Assembly (NCBI GenBank): GCA_903831455.1
Contig: CAIKXV010000197.1
Coordinates: 1 to 64,000 of the forward strand
DNA length: 64,000 nucleotides
Reading direction: 5' to 3'
From: an uncultured Pseudomonadota bacterium
GTDB lineage: Bacteria > Pseudomonadota > Gammaproteobacteria > Burkholderiales > CAIKXV01
The position numbers and the translations under genes are program-made. Each line of letters begins with the position of its first letter. Within the stretch, counting starts at the first letter, position 1. Below are positions 40,877 to 50,308 of the stretch, one piece after another. The notes beneath the pieces were generated by a model. That model ran no database searches and was not told the DNA's origin. It was given only the letters and a program-made list of their open reading frames with translations.

Positions 40877-41305
40877 TCATCGTGGCCGCCGAATCCCGCG
40901 CATCTGCGCCTCACGCAGCAGGAGGATGTCCGGAATGGCCCGGCGGACGAGGATACCCACGGCCCAGTTGAACTTCGCCGCTGATTCGGCCGGATACCGC
41001 TCGAGCCGGGTCAGGACGATCTGGAACCTTCACGCGACCGCGCGTGATATCTCGCCGAACTCGATCCGCCGATGCAGCGAGGGGTGCCGCCTGCCGGGGG
41101 TTGGTGCGCCCAGGCAGCCACGGCCGGCCGCAACGACCGGCGCCCCGATCGAAGACGCGCGGGATGCCCCGCCGTCTCCTGCGGACATGCGGGACGTCGC
41201 CGGACGGTCCGATGCGGGACACGCTCGCGGCCTGACGGCGGCACGGTGCCGCCATGCAGGGCGATCCTGCGTTCCCTTCGCCTCCGGTGCGACCTGGCCT
41301 GCCAT
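40877..41305 (-). pseudogene. Possible interrupted ORF upstream of the 175-aa hypothetical gene
   Basis: MAGQVAPEAKG... behind GGAGAG; in-frame TGA at 41030-41032; same frame continues RFQIVLTRLERYPAESAAKFNWAVGILVRRAIPDILLLREAQMRGIRRPR* to 40877. Confidence 0.3.
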
Positions 41306-41512
41306 CACGGACTCTCCGTGGGTCTGCTCGGCTTGCAGGTGGGCATCATGGCTGCCGGGCGACCCGCGGATACGCTACTCTAATTCCGGCAATCGAACCA
41401 GTCGGGTCGTACTGCCGGCCGCAAGGGCGCGCTCGATCGACCGGCTGCTCGCGTCCACGCTGCTGCCTCGTCCGCGCCCCGGCGCCATCGGCTTCCCCGG
41501 AGACCCGTCGCC

Positions 41513-42670
41513 ATTCGCACGCCCGCCCAACCACCACCCGACTACGCCGGCTTCCGGGTACGCGCCGTCGCAGCACTGATCGACCTGCTGCTGCTCGTCA
41601 CCGTGTCCGCCGTGCTGCTCACCTACGTGTACGGGTGGACATACTGGACCCGGCCTTCGGGCGCGCTCACCGGCATCGGCGAGCTCCTGATCGTGGGGCT
41701 GGTGCCGCTGGCGATCGCCATCGGACTGTGGTGCTTCAGGCAGGGCACCCCGGGGCAGATCGCCCTCTCCCTGGGCGTGGTCGACGAGCACACCGGCGAG
41801 CCGATCTCCGCAGGCCAGGGGCTCATCCGGGCCGTGGCCGGCGTGCTGTCGGCGATCCCCCTCGGGCTGGGCCTGCTGTGGATCGCGTTCGATCCGAAGA
41901 AGCAGGGCTGGCACGACAAGCTTGCAGGCACGGTAGTCCTCACCGGCGTGGAGATGCCGATGCGCGGGCGAGACCAGGGCCGGGTGATGCGGCGAGATCG
42001 CCGTCCCCTGCCCCGGGACACCGACGAAGACACGGTCCTGCCGCTGCCCGACGCCGACCTCGAGTGGACCTCGGCCGTGGCGCTCGCGCGCAGCGACGGG
42101 TTCGGGCAGATCGTCGCCGCCCTGCTGCTGGCCCTCGCGGGCATCGGCGCCCTCGTCTATGCCGGGCCGCTGCGTGAAGTCGGCCCGTGGGCGATCGCCA
42201 TCGCGGCGGTGGTGTTTCTCGCGCATGCGGCGGGGCTGGTCATGGGATGGCGCAGCTCGCTGTCCTTCGGCCTCGCCCTCTTCGCGCTGCTGGGGCTGGG
42301 CTCCCTCGGCGCGGGCGCGTGGTTCTTCACGCGCCTGCCTGGAACAGCCGGTTGGGAGTTCGTTGGCTACCTCTTCCTGGGGATCGTCACCTGGGTCATC
42401 GGGGCGGCGTCCTGCGCGGTCGGCGTGGCGTTATGGCAAAGCCGGAGTTCCTTCAGGGGCGACGGACGCGGTACCCGCGGCGCCCTCTTCGGGACCGTGG
42501 TGTCGCTGGTCGCGCTGGCGTGGGCGAGCCATGCCCTCTTCCAGTTCTACCGCACGTGCGAGAAGGCCAGGCCCGGGGCGAGACCGCCGGCCTGTGCCGT
42601 GCTGGGCGCCGCCTCGGGACCCGTTCACCCACCGACGACGGCCTTTCCGCCGCCCTCGCCGCGCACCTGA
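41513..42670 (+). CDS. RDD family membrane protein (probable ATT start)
   Basis: DYAGFRVRAVAALIDLLLLVTVSAVLLTYVYGW..TPGQIALSLGVVDEHTGEPIS..WHDKLAGTVVL; no in-frame ATG/GTG/TTG before 41603, ATT at 41513 behind GGAGA. Confidence 0.75.
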   Translation: MRTPAQPPPDYAGFRVRAVAALIDLLLLVTVSAVLLTYVYGWTYWTRPSGALTGIGELLIVGLVPLAIAIGLWCFRQGTPGQIALSLGVVDEHTGEPISAGQGLIRAVAGVLSAIPLGLGLLWIAFDPKKQGWHDKLAGTVVLTGVEMPMRGRDQGRVMRRDRRPLPRDTDEDTVLPLPDADLEWTSAVALARSDGFGQIVAALLLALAGIGALVYAGPLREVGPWAIAIAAVVFLAHAAGLVMGWRSSLSFGLALFALLGLGSLGAGAWFFTRLPGTAGWEFVGYLFLGIVTWVIGAASCAVGVALWQSRSSFRGDGRGTRGALFGTVVSLVALAWASHALFQFYRTCEKARPGARPPACAVLGAASGPVHPPTTAFPPPSPRT

Positions 42671-42694
42671 GTTCGCTGGCGCGGATCGAGCCGA

Positions 42695-44941
42695 TCACCC
42701 CTGTCGCGTCTTCAACCCTTGCAGCACCCGCGACGGCGTGAGCGGCAACCGCCGGAACCGCACTCCGGTGGCATCGAACACCGCGTTGGCGAGCGCGGCG
42801 CCGGTAGGCCCCTGCGACGCCTCGCCGGTACCGAGGAAGGGCGCGCCCGGGCGGTTGATCAGCACGACGTCCACCGGCGGCACCTCGGAGAAGGTGAGGA
42901 TCGGATAACTCGCCCAGTCCTCGGAGAGGATGCGGGTGTCGTCCATCTGCACCTCTTCCTTGAGCGTCCAGGAGAGCGACTGCACCAGCCCGCCCTCGAT
43001 CTGGTTGCTCACTCCGTCGGGGCTGACGATATGCCCGCTGTCGGCGCTGGCCACCGCGCGCAGTACGCGGATGCTGCCGCTGCGCGCATCGACCTCCACC
43101 TCCAGCGCCACCGCGCAGTAACCCGCGGTGTTCTTGTAGCGGGCGAACGCGATGCCCCGCCCGCGGCCGGACGCCCGCTTCCACGAGCTCCATCCGAAGC
43201 GCTCGGCGGCCGCGCGGATCGCGTCGCGGGCGCGTTCGTCCTTCAGGTGGCGCAACCGGTACTCGACCGGATCGGCGCCGGTCGCGCGCGCGAGTTCGTC
43301 CATGAACGACTCGATCGCGAACACGTTGCCGTATGCGCCCAGCCCGCGATGCGAGGACACCCGTACCGGCATCTCGGTGATGAAGTGCGTGAGCACGTTC
43401 TGGCCAGGAAAATCGTAGAGCGCGATGGCGTTGCGATCCGCCGCGTAGTTCGGCGGACCGTTGTTCACCGGCACGGGCTGCGGGATCGGCTTGGCGAGAT
43501 GGCCCGCCGGCAGCAGGTTGCCCGCCTGGTTGCCCGGTCGCGTGGTGTGCGGCGTCGACCAGAGCTCGAAGTCCCAGTCGAGAACGCTGCCCTTCGCATC
43601 CAGCGCCGCGCGGGTGCGGATCAGCATGGCGGAGCCATAGGGCTCCCAGCGGTGCTCCTGCTCGCGCGTGTACTGCAGGCGCACCGGGCGCCCGGGCACC
43701 TGCACCGCGAGCAGCGCGGCATCGGCGGCGGCGTCATCGGCGAGGTTGTGGCCGTAGCAGCCCGCGCCCTGCACGTGCTGCAGCCGAACGCGCTCGCGCG
43801 GCAATCCCAGCAGGCCCGCGATCGCGGTGGCGGTCTCGAACACCGACTGGCTGTGGGTCTGCACCACGAGGGTGCCATCGGTGCCCATCGTCGCCACCGC
43901 AGCGGACGTGCCGATCGAGGCGTGCATCTGGTAGGGACGGAAGTAGGTCGCCTCCACCGTTCGCGCGACTTCGCCGGGCGTGGTGCGGGGCTGGCGCCGG
44001 GTGGGGATGTCGCGCGCGATGGGGGCCGAGCGCAGCCACGCCTCCACGCCGTCGGTGCGCGGCAGCACCGCCGGCGTGTCCCAGCGGCAACTCTTCGCAA
44101 GCGCATCGGCGGCGGCATTTGCCTGCGATTCGCGCTGCGCGATCACGCCCAGGAAGCTGCCGTCGCGCACCACCTTCACCACGCCGGGCATGCGCTCGAC
44201 CGCGGCGGTGTCCGCCGACAGCAGCCGGGCGCGATAGGTCGAGGGGCGCACCACCCGCCCGAACAGCAGCCCCTCGGGGCGCAGTTCCTGGACGAACATC
44301 GACTGGCCGAGGATCTTCGGGGTGAGGTCGACCCTGGGAACCGAGGTGCCGATGTAGCGATGCCCCGAAGCTTTGAGCGCGACCTTGCCGGTGGCCTCGC
44401 GCCGCAGCTCCTCGCCGGCGGGGAGATCCCAGTAGCTCGTCCGTGCACCGGACGCGGCGACGATCGCCGCATCCTCCACCCGCAGGCTCGTCGCGGGCAC
44501 GCCCAGGCGCGTCGCCGCCAGTTCGAGCAGCGCGGCGCGCACCTCGGCCGCCGCGTGGCGCACCGCGGTGGCGCAATCGGGCATCGAGAACGAGCCCGCG
44601 GTCGTCCCCTCGTTGGGCACCAGCGCGGTGTCGCCCGAGACGATGCGCACGCGCTCGAGGTTCACGTCCAGCTCGTCCGCGCACACCTGCGCCACCGCGG
44701 TGAGGATGCCCTGCCCCAGTTCGACCTTGCCCACCATCAGCAGGATCGACCGATCGGCCGGCTGCACGCGGATCCAGGCGTCGAGCCGCCGGTGGCGCTG
44801 GAGGTTACCCGGCAGCCTCGGCGGTGACGCCGTTGCCGGGACCTGCGCGAGGCCCGCCTCCAGGGGAATGGCGAAGGCGAGCGTGAAGCCACCCGTCTGC
44901 CGCAGGAATCGCCTGCGGTCGCTGCGTTCGAGTCCGTCCAT
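42695..44941 (-). CDS. iorB: Molybdopterin-binding xanthine dehydrogenase-family large subunit (isoquinoline 1-oxidoreductase beta-like)
   Basis: Tat-like DRRRFLRQTGGFTLAF; GKVELGQGILTAVAQVCADELDV; TGEASQGPTGAALANAVFDATGVR. Confidence 0.88.
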   Translation of the reverse strand: MDGLERSDRRRFLRQTGGFTLAFAIPLEAGLAQVPATASPPRLPGNLQRHRRLDAWIRVQPADRSILLMVGKVELGQGILTAVAQVCADELDVNLERVRIVSGDTALVPNEGTTAGSFSMPDCATAVRHAAAEVRAALLELAATRLGVPATSLRVEDAAIVAASGARTSYWDLPAGEELRREATGKVALKASGHRYIGTSVPRVDLTPKILGQSMFVQELRPEGLLFGRVVRPSTYRARLLSADTAAVERMPGVVKVVRDGSFLGVIAQRESQANAAADALAKSCRWDTPAVLPRTDGVEAWLRSAPIARDIPTRRQPRTTPGEVARTVEATYFRPYQMHASIGTSAAVATMGTDGTLVVQTHSQSVFETATAIAGLLGLPRERVRLQHVQGAGCYGHNLADDAAADAALLAVQVPGRPVRLQYTREQEHRWEPYGSAMLIRTRAALDAKGSVLDWDFELWSTPHTTRPGNQAGNLLPAGHLAKPIPQPVPVNNGPPNYAADRNAIALYDFPGQNVLTHFITEMPVRVSSHRGLGAYGNVFAIESFMDELARATGADPVEYRLRHLKDERARDAIRAAAERFGWSSWKRASGRGRGIAFARYKNTAGYCAVALEVEVDARSGSIRVLRAVASADSGHIVSPDGVSNQIEGGLVQSLSWTLKEEVQMDDTRILSEDWASYPILTFSEVPPVDVVLINRPGAPFLGTGEASQGPTGAALANAVFDATGVRFRRLPLTPSRVLQGLKTRQG

Positions 44942-44942
44942 C

Positions 44943-45398
44943 TCAGCCTCCCCGCGCCGCGCGCAGCACCGCGCGCACGATCCGGTTGTGCGCCCCGCAT
45001 CGGCACAGGTTGCCATCGAGCGCGGAGCGTACCTGCGCATCGCTGGGCTTCGGGTTGCGCTGGAGCAGCGCCTGCGCCTGGAGGATGATCCCGGAGGTGC
45101 AGTAGCCGCACTGCGCGGCCTGCTCGTCGATGAATGCCTGCTGCAGCCGGCCCGGGCGTCCGCCTTCGGTGAGGCCCGCGAGGGTCGTCACCGTGCGTCC
45201 ATCGGCCGCCGAGAGCGGCAGCACGCAACTGCGCACCGGGTTGCCGTCCATGAGTACCGTGCACGAACCGCACTGCGCCTTGCCACAGCCGTACTTCGGC
45301 CCGTCGGCCCCGAGGTCGTTGGCGAGCACCTGCAGGAGCGGCTCGCTCGCGGGCAAGTCCACCTGCACGGCGCGCCCGTTCAGCGTGAAGCGGGTCAT
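44943..45398 (-). CDS. iorA: (2Fe-2S)-binding small subunit (isoquinoline 1-oxidoreductase alpha-like)
   Basis: YGCGKAQCGSCTVLMDGNPVRSC and CGYCTSGIILQAQALL..GNLCRCGAHNRI cysteine motifs. Confidence 0.92.
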   Translation of the reverse strand: MTRFTLNGRAVQVDLPASEPLLQVLANDLGADGPKYGCGKAQCGSCTVLMDGNPVRSCVLPLSAADGRTVTTLAGLTEGGRPGRLQQAFIDEQAAQCGYCTSGIILQAQALLQRNPKPSDAQVRSALDGNLCRCGAHNRIVRAVLRAARGG

Positions 45399-45520
45399 GG
45401 GTTCCTCCTTCGGTGGCCGGCTCGCGGGGACGCAGCGGCGGGCTTGTACTGTTCTGGCCGACATTCTATCGTCTGCGCGCGGCGGGGCAACCGCTCCGCC
45501 CCGCCTACCGGAGTCCGCTC

Positions 45521-47218
45521 GTGGAGACCCTCGCCTCGGCACTGCGTGCCCATCCGGAGATCGCCGTGTTCCTCGCGATCGGACTGGGTTACTGGATCGG
45601 ACGCTTCAGCATCCGCGGGGTGGGCTTCGGTCCCGTGACCGGCTCCCTGATCGCCGGCCTGCTGGTCGGGTCCGTGGTCGCCGTGCCTGTCGCCGATACC
45701 GCGAAGCAGTTGCTCTTCCTGCTCTTCATGTTCGGCATCGGCTATTCGGCGGGCCCGGGCTTCGTGCGTGGCCTGCGGGACGCGGGCTGGCGCTGGGCCG
45801 TCCTGGGCACCGTCGTGCCGGTCGCAGGCCTGCTGACGGCGTGGGCGATGGCGCGGCTGCTCGACCTCGAACTGGGCTATGCGGCCGGGATGATGTCCGG
45901 GGGCCTGACCGAGTCGCCGGTGATCGGCACCGCCAGCGAGGCGATCCGCGCGCTGCCCCTTCCCCCGGAGGAGAAGTCGCGGCTGATCGCGCAGATCCCG
46001 GTAGCCGATGCGCTCACCTATCTCTTCGGCACCGTCGGCGTCATCCTGTTCTGCGGCTACATCGGCCCCTGGCTGCTGCGGGTCGATCTCAAGGCCGATG
46101 GCCGCCGCCTGGAGACCGCGATGGGCTTCACCCGGGAGGACGACGGCATCGACTCCGGATGGCGCATGTTCGCGATGCGCGCCTACCGGCTGGAGGCCCA
46201 CCACCGAGTCGTCGGCCTCACCGTCGCCTCGGCCGAGCGCAGCGTCGCACCGGCGCGCCTGTTCGTCGAGCGCATCCGTCGCGGCGGCGAGATCATCGAT
46301 GCCCAACCCGACACCGTGCTGCGTGCGGGCGACGTGGTCGCCGTCATCGGCTCGCGCGAAACCCTGGTGCAACTGCTCGCGGGCAGCGCCGCGGAGATGC
46401 ACGACCGCGAACTGCTCGAGGTGCCGCTCGCCACCCGCGACGTGGTGCTGACCAACCCCTCGGTGATCGGCCGCTCGGTCGCGGAGCTGCGCGAGGAGAC
46501 GGTCGCGTTTCGCGGCGTGTTCCTGCAATCGATCCGAAGGGCGGGGCATGCGCTGCCGATCGAGCCCGCCCGGCGCCTGGAGGCGGGCGACATCCTGACC
46601 CTGCACGGACTCGCGCCGGCGGTCGATCGGATCGCGGGACTCGCCGGAGAGCCGGTCCGCTCGTCGCGCGGGGCCAACTTCGTCGCCCTCGGATTCGCGA
46701 TCGCCGCGGGGGCGCTGGCCGGACTGCTGCTGGCCATCCCGGTGGGGGGCCTGCACATCGCGCTGGGCAGCAGCGTGGCCGTGCTTCTGGTGGGCATCGC
46801 GCTGGGCTGGCGCAATGCCCGGCACCCGGGCTTCGCGCACATCCCCGCGCCCGCGATCGAGTTCATGAAGTCGCTCGGCCTGTCGGCCTTCGTCGCGATG
46901 ATCGGGCTGAAGGCGGGCCCGGTCTTCATCGACGCCATCCGCGAAGTCGGCCTCGCGGTGTTCTTCGGCGGCATCGTGGTCACGCTGGTACCGCAGTTCG
47001 TGGGCCTGCTGGTGGGGCGCTACCTGCTGCGCATCGAGCCACTGCTGCTGCTGGGCGCGCTGGCCGGGGCGCAGACGATGACCGCGGCGCTGGCCGCCGT
47101 GCAGGATCGCTCCGAGAGTCCGGTGGCGGTGATCGGCTATTCGAGCACGGTGGCGTTCGGACACATCCTGATCTCCATCGGCGGCACGGCGCTGGTCTGG
47201 ATGCTGCACGCCGGCTGA
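45521..47218 (+). CDS. AspT/YidE-YbjL family transporter with two TrkA-C (RCK_C) domains
   Basis: Duplicated hydrophobic AspT domains flanking two TrkA-C-like domains; GTG start at 45521 with upstream GGAG. Confidence 0.87.
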   Translation: METLASALRAHPEIAVFLAIGLGYWIGRFSIRGVGFGPVTGSLIAGLLVGSVVAVPVADTAKQLLFLLFMFGIGYSAGPGFVRGLRDAGWRWAVLGTVVPVAGLLTAWAMARLLDLELGYAAGMMSGGLTESPVIGTASEAIRALPLPPEEKSRLIAQIPVADALTYLFGTVGVILFCGYIGPWLLRVDLKADGRRLETAMGFTREDDGIDSGWRMFAMRAYRLEAHHRVVGLTVASAERSVAPARLFVERIRRGGEIIDAQPDTVLRAGDVVAVIGSRETLVQLLAGSAAEMHDRELLEVPLATRDVVLTNPSVIGRSVAELREETVAFRGVFLQSIRRAGHALPIEPARRLEAGDILTLHGLAPAVDRIAGLAGEPVRSSRGANFVALGFAIAAGALAGLLLAIPVGGLHIALGSSVAVLLVGIALGWRNARHPGFAHIPAPAIEFMKSLGLSAFVAMIGLKAGPVFIDAIREVGLAVFFGGIVVTLVPQFVGLLVGRYLLRIEPLLLLGALAGAQTMTAALAAVQDRSESPVAVIGYSSTVAFGHILISIGGTALVWMLHAG

Positions 47219-47286
47219 GTTCCTCTCTCGTCGGCGCACCACGGGATCGCGGCCGACACCGGGCCGACGGCTGGCGGGACCCTCGC

Positions 47287-47300
47287 TTGACCTGCATCAA
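47287..47300 (+). promoter_or_regulatory. Candidate FNR/ANR-type operator TTGAC-CTGC-ATCAA
   Basis: 9 of 10 half-site bases match TTGAT-N4-ATCAA; about 84 nt upstream of ald ATG. Confidence 0.55.
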
Positions 47301-47383
47301 GGCCACCGGTCGCGGCTGCGTCGAGCATGCCGGGAAACCGACTTCGCCCCGCAGCCCGCGGGCATGGACCGACAGGAGATCGC

Positions 47384-48493
47384 ATGATCATCGGTGTTCC
47401 CGCAGAGACCAAGGTGCACGAGTACCGGACCGCGCTCACCCCCGACGGTGCGCGCACGCTGCGTGCCGACGGCCACGAAGTCCGCGTGCAGCACGGGGCG
47501 GGGCGACGCGCCGGCCACGCGGACGCAGCCTATGCCGCCGCCGGGGCTGTGCTGGTCGATGCCCCCGAGGCCTGGGCCGCGGACATCGTGGTCAAGGTGA
47601 AGGAGCCGCAGCCGCCGGAATACGCCCACCTGCGGGCGGGCCAGGTCCTCTACGGCTACCTGCACCTGGCGGCGGCACCCGACCTGGCGGCCGAACTGGT
47701 CGCCCGGGGAGTCACCGGCATCGCCTACGAGACGGTCACGGGCCCGCGCGGCGACACGCCGCTGCTCGCGCCGATGTCGCGCATCGCCGGGCGCCTGGCG
47801 ATCCAGTCCGGGATGCACGCGCTCGAGGCACCGCAGGGAGGGTCGGGTGTCCTGCTGCCCGGGGCGCCGGGCGTGGAACCGGGACACGTGCTGGTGATCG
47901 GCGGCGGCATGGTCGGCAGCAACGCAGCACGCATCGCGCTGGGTATCGGCGCGCGGGTCACCCTGCTCGACGTATCCCCCGAACGCCTCGCGCAACTCGA
48001 CGAACAGTGGGGCGGACGCGTGCAGACCCGCCTGTCCGATGAAGCGGGTCTGGCCGAGTGCGTCGCGCGAGCCGATCTGGTCGTGGGCGCGGTGTACGTG
48101 CAGGGCCGCCGTGCCCCGGTGCTGCTGCACCGGGACCACCTGCGCGCGATGCGCCCGGGCAGCGTGCTGGTGGATGTGGCCATCGACCAGGGCGGGATCG
48201 CCGAGACTTCGAGACCGACCACGCACGCAGCCCCCACCTATGTCGAGGAAGGCGTGGTGCACCACTGCGTGGCCAACATGCCCTCGGCCGTCGCGCTGAC
48301 CTCCACGTCCGCGCTGGCTGCGGTCACGCTGCCCGGTCTGCGCTCGCTCGCCCGGCAGGGCGTGCGCGCCGCACTGGAGTCCGACGCGGGGCTGGCCAGC
48401 GGCCTCAACGTCGCCTCGGGCGAAATCGTGCACCCGGGGCTCGCCCGCGACCTCGGTCGCGCGGCACGCGACTGGCGTACGCTCGCCTTCTGA
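47384..48493 (+). CDS. ald: Alanine dehydrogenase
   Basis: MIIGVPAETKVHEYRTALTPDGARTL, VIGGGMVGSNAARIALGIGA, GSVLVDVAIDQGGIAETSRPTTH. Confidence 0.95.
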   Translation: MIIGVPAETKVHEYRTALTPDGARTLRADGHEVRVQHGAGRRAGHADAAYAAAGAVLVDAPEAWAADIVVKVKEPQPPEYAHLRAGQVLYGYLHLAAAPDLAAELVARGVTGIAYETVTGPRGDTPLLAPMSRIAGRLAIQSGMHALEAPQGGSGVLLPGAPGVEPGHVLVIGGGMVGSNAARIALGIGARVTLLDVSPERLAQLDEQWGGRVQTRLSDEAGLAECVARADLVVGAVYVQGRRAPVLLHRDHLRAMRPGSVLVDVAIDQGGIAETSRPTTHAAPTYVEEGVVHHCVANMPSAVALTSTSALAAVTLPGLRSLARQGVRAALESDAGLASGLNVASGEIVHPGLARDLGRAARDWRTLAF

Positions 48494-48572
48494 GGTCCAT
48501 GCCCCGCCCGACGAGCACGCCCGGCGGGCTGCGCAGGCCCGGCTCCCGCGGACCGTCAATGCGTCGGGTCGA

Positions 48573-49991
48573 TCAACCCGGCGCGACCGCCGGCTCGGCG
48601 CGCAGGCCGGACAGCGTGCCCCGCGCCACCTCGATGTGCTGCCTCAGCAGGTAGAGCTGGTCGGCGTAGGCGATCGGGATCGGCCGCGTGCAGGCCTCGA
48701 TGTCGAGTGCGTCGAGCCGCGACTCGAACTCGTGGGCGCGATCCGGTCGCCAGTCGGTGCGAAGGTCCTGTTCGATCATCCGCAACTGCGCGTACAGCCT
48801 CAGGATACGACGCCGGATCCGCCAGTGGTACAGCGGCGGCAGGATGCGCGCCAACGGCAGCGCGACCGCCACCACCGGCAGCAGCATCACCCACAGGCGC
48901 TCGACCAGGATCGCAAGCCACAACGGCAGCACGCGCTGCAGGAACGGCAAGCCACCCTCGTAGAAGCGTCGCGCCTCGCTGCTCAACTCGATCTCCAGCC
49001 CACGCGCGGTCGGGAACTCCCCGGCGTGGTGGAAGAGACCGCTGCCCCCATGCACCTGCGCGGCGGCCTGCAGCAGCAGGGTCTGCAGCGTCGGGTGCAG
49101 CGACTCGCGCGCGATCAGCTGCACGGTGGGTGCGACCAGCGCGGTGTCGCGCCGGGGAAGATCCCGCACCAGGTCGATCGCGCCACGGGGCAGCACCACC
49201 CGCGACAGGAACAGGAAGCGACGCGTGTAGGCGTCGGCCTGCACGAAGCTCATCACGCGTACTGCGGGATCGCGCAGCAGCGGCGCGATGTAGGCCGCCT
49301 CCGGGGCCGCGACCATGATCGCCGCGTCGATCTCCCCCGCCATCAGCGCGCGCGCCGCCGCCTCCCCGCCGATCGCGCGCAGCACGACATCGCGTGCACC
49401 CAGTTCGTTGGCCTCGAGCAGCCGAAGCGCCAGCACCCGCGTGCCGCTGCCTTCCCCGCCGATGGCCACGCGCCGGCCGCGCAGCTCGGTGAGACGACCC
49501 GCGCGAACGTCGCCGCGATGGAACACCCAGATCGGCTCGTGGTACAGGCCGCCGAGGGACACCAGCGCATCGTCCTTGGCCTGTCCGGCATCGAGCAACC
49601 CGCCCTGGACCAGCGCGACATCGACTCCGGAGGACTCGTCGCGCAGCAGTTCCAGGTTTCGGGCCGAGCCGGCGGTGGGGCGCAGGTTCAGCGTGAACCC
49701 CTTCTTCGCGAGGATCTCCCGATAGCGCATCGCGTACAGGTGGTATGCGCCATCCTCCGGCCCCGAGGCCATCGTCAGCGCATCGGGCGGTGCCGGCTGG
49801 ATGAACCGCGACGCGGTCCAGAAGGCCGCGCCCAGCACCAGCAGCGCCGGCAGCCCCAGCACGAGGAGATCGCGCAGCGACAGCGTGCGCAGGCGCCTCC
49901 ACGCGGCGGCAGAACCGGCCGATGCGGCGCCCACGGCCCCTCCCGACCGGGCGGGTGTCGTGGGCGGCGGCGGGGCGGGCTCCGGAGGCAT
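48573..49991 (-). CDS. TAXI-family TRAP-type solute-binding protein, membrane-anchored
   Basis: DALTMASGPEDGAYHLYAMRYREILAKKGFTLNLRPTAGSARNLELL; N-terminal TM and C-terminal TM plus cytoplasmic-like tail. Confidence 0.87.
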   Translation of the reverse strand: MPPEPAPPPPTTPARSGGAVGAASAGSAAAWRRLRTLSLRDLLVLGLPALLVLGAAFWTASRFIQPAPPDALTMASGPEDGAYHLYAMRYREILAKKGFTLNLRPTAGSARNLELLRDESSGVDVALVQGGLLDAGQAKDDALVSLGGLYHEPIWVFHRGDVRAGRLTELRGRRVAIGGEGSGTRVLALRLLEANELGARDVVLRAIGGEAAARALMAGEIDAAIMVAAPEAAYIAPLLRDPAVRVMSFVQADAYTRRFLFLSRVVLPRGAIDLVRDLPRRDTALVAPTVQLIARESLHPTLQTLLLQAAAQVHGGSGLFHHAGEFPTARGLEIELSSEARRFYEGGLPFLQRVLPLWLAILVERLWVMLLPVVAVALPLARILPPLYHWRIRRRILRLYAQLRMIEQDLRTDWRPDRAHEFESRLDALDIEACTRPIPIAYADQLYLLRQHIEVARGTLSGLRAEPAVAPG

Positions 49992-50308
49992 GGTGCGGCA
50001 GCTTAGCAAATCCCCGTGATCCAGCCGTGCAGGCCGACTCGCCCGGATCGGTGATCGGGGCTCGGCTGCCGGAGCCGGCGTGCCTGCCGCCGGGTGCGGC
50101 CGACGCGGCCGACCCGCCTGCCTGCGCGGCGCCGATGCCTGTCGCCCGCTCGCGCCGCCCGAAGGCCGATGCGCGTCCGGCGAGGCGTACGCGTGGTCGG
50201 GCGCCTTCGCGGACGCCGCGGCGCCTGCCCCGGCAATCGCCGCCGGCCGCCCAGCGGCTGGCCTATGCAGCCCGCGGCGAGTCGCCCCCGGCCGGCGAAC
50301 GTGGTGAC

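Noticed and set aside
40830-41579. 249-aa plus-strand ORF
   Set aside because: No domain-like segments, Arg/Pro/Ser-rich; competing minus-strand frame shows better coding character at 40877-41029.
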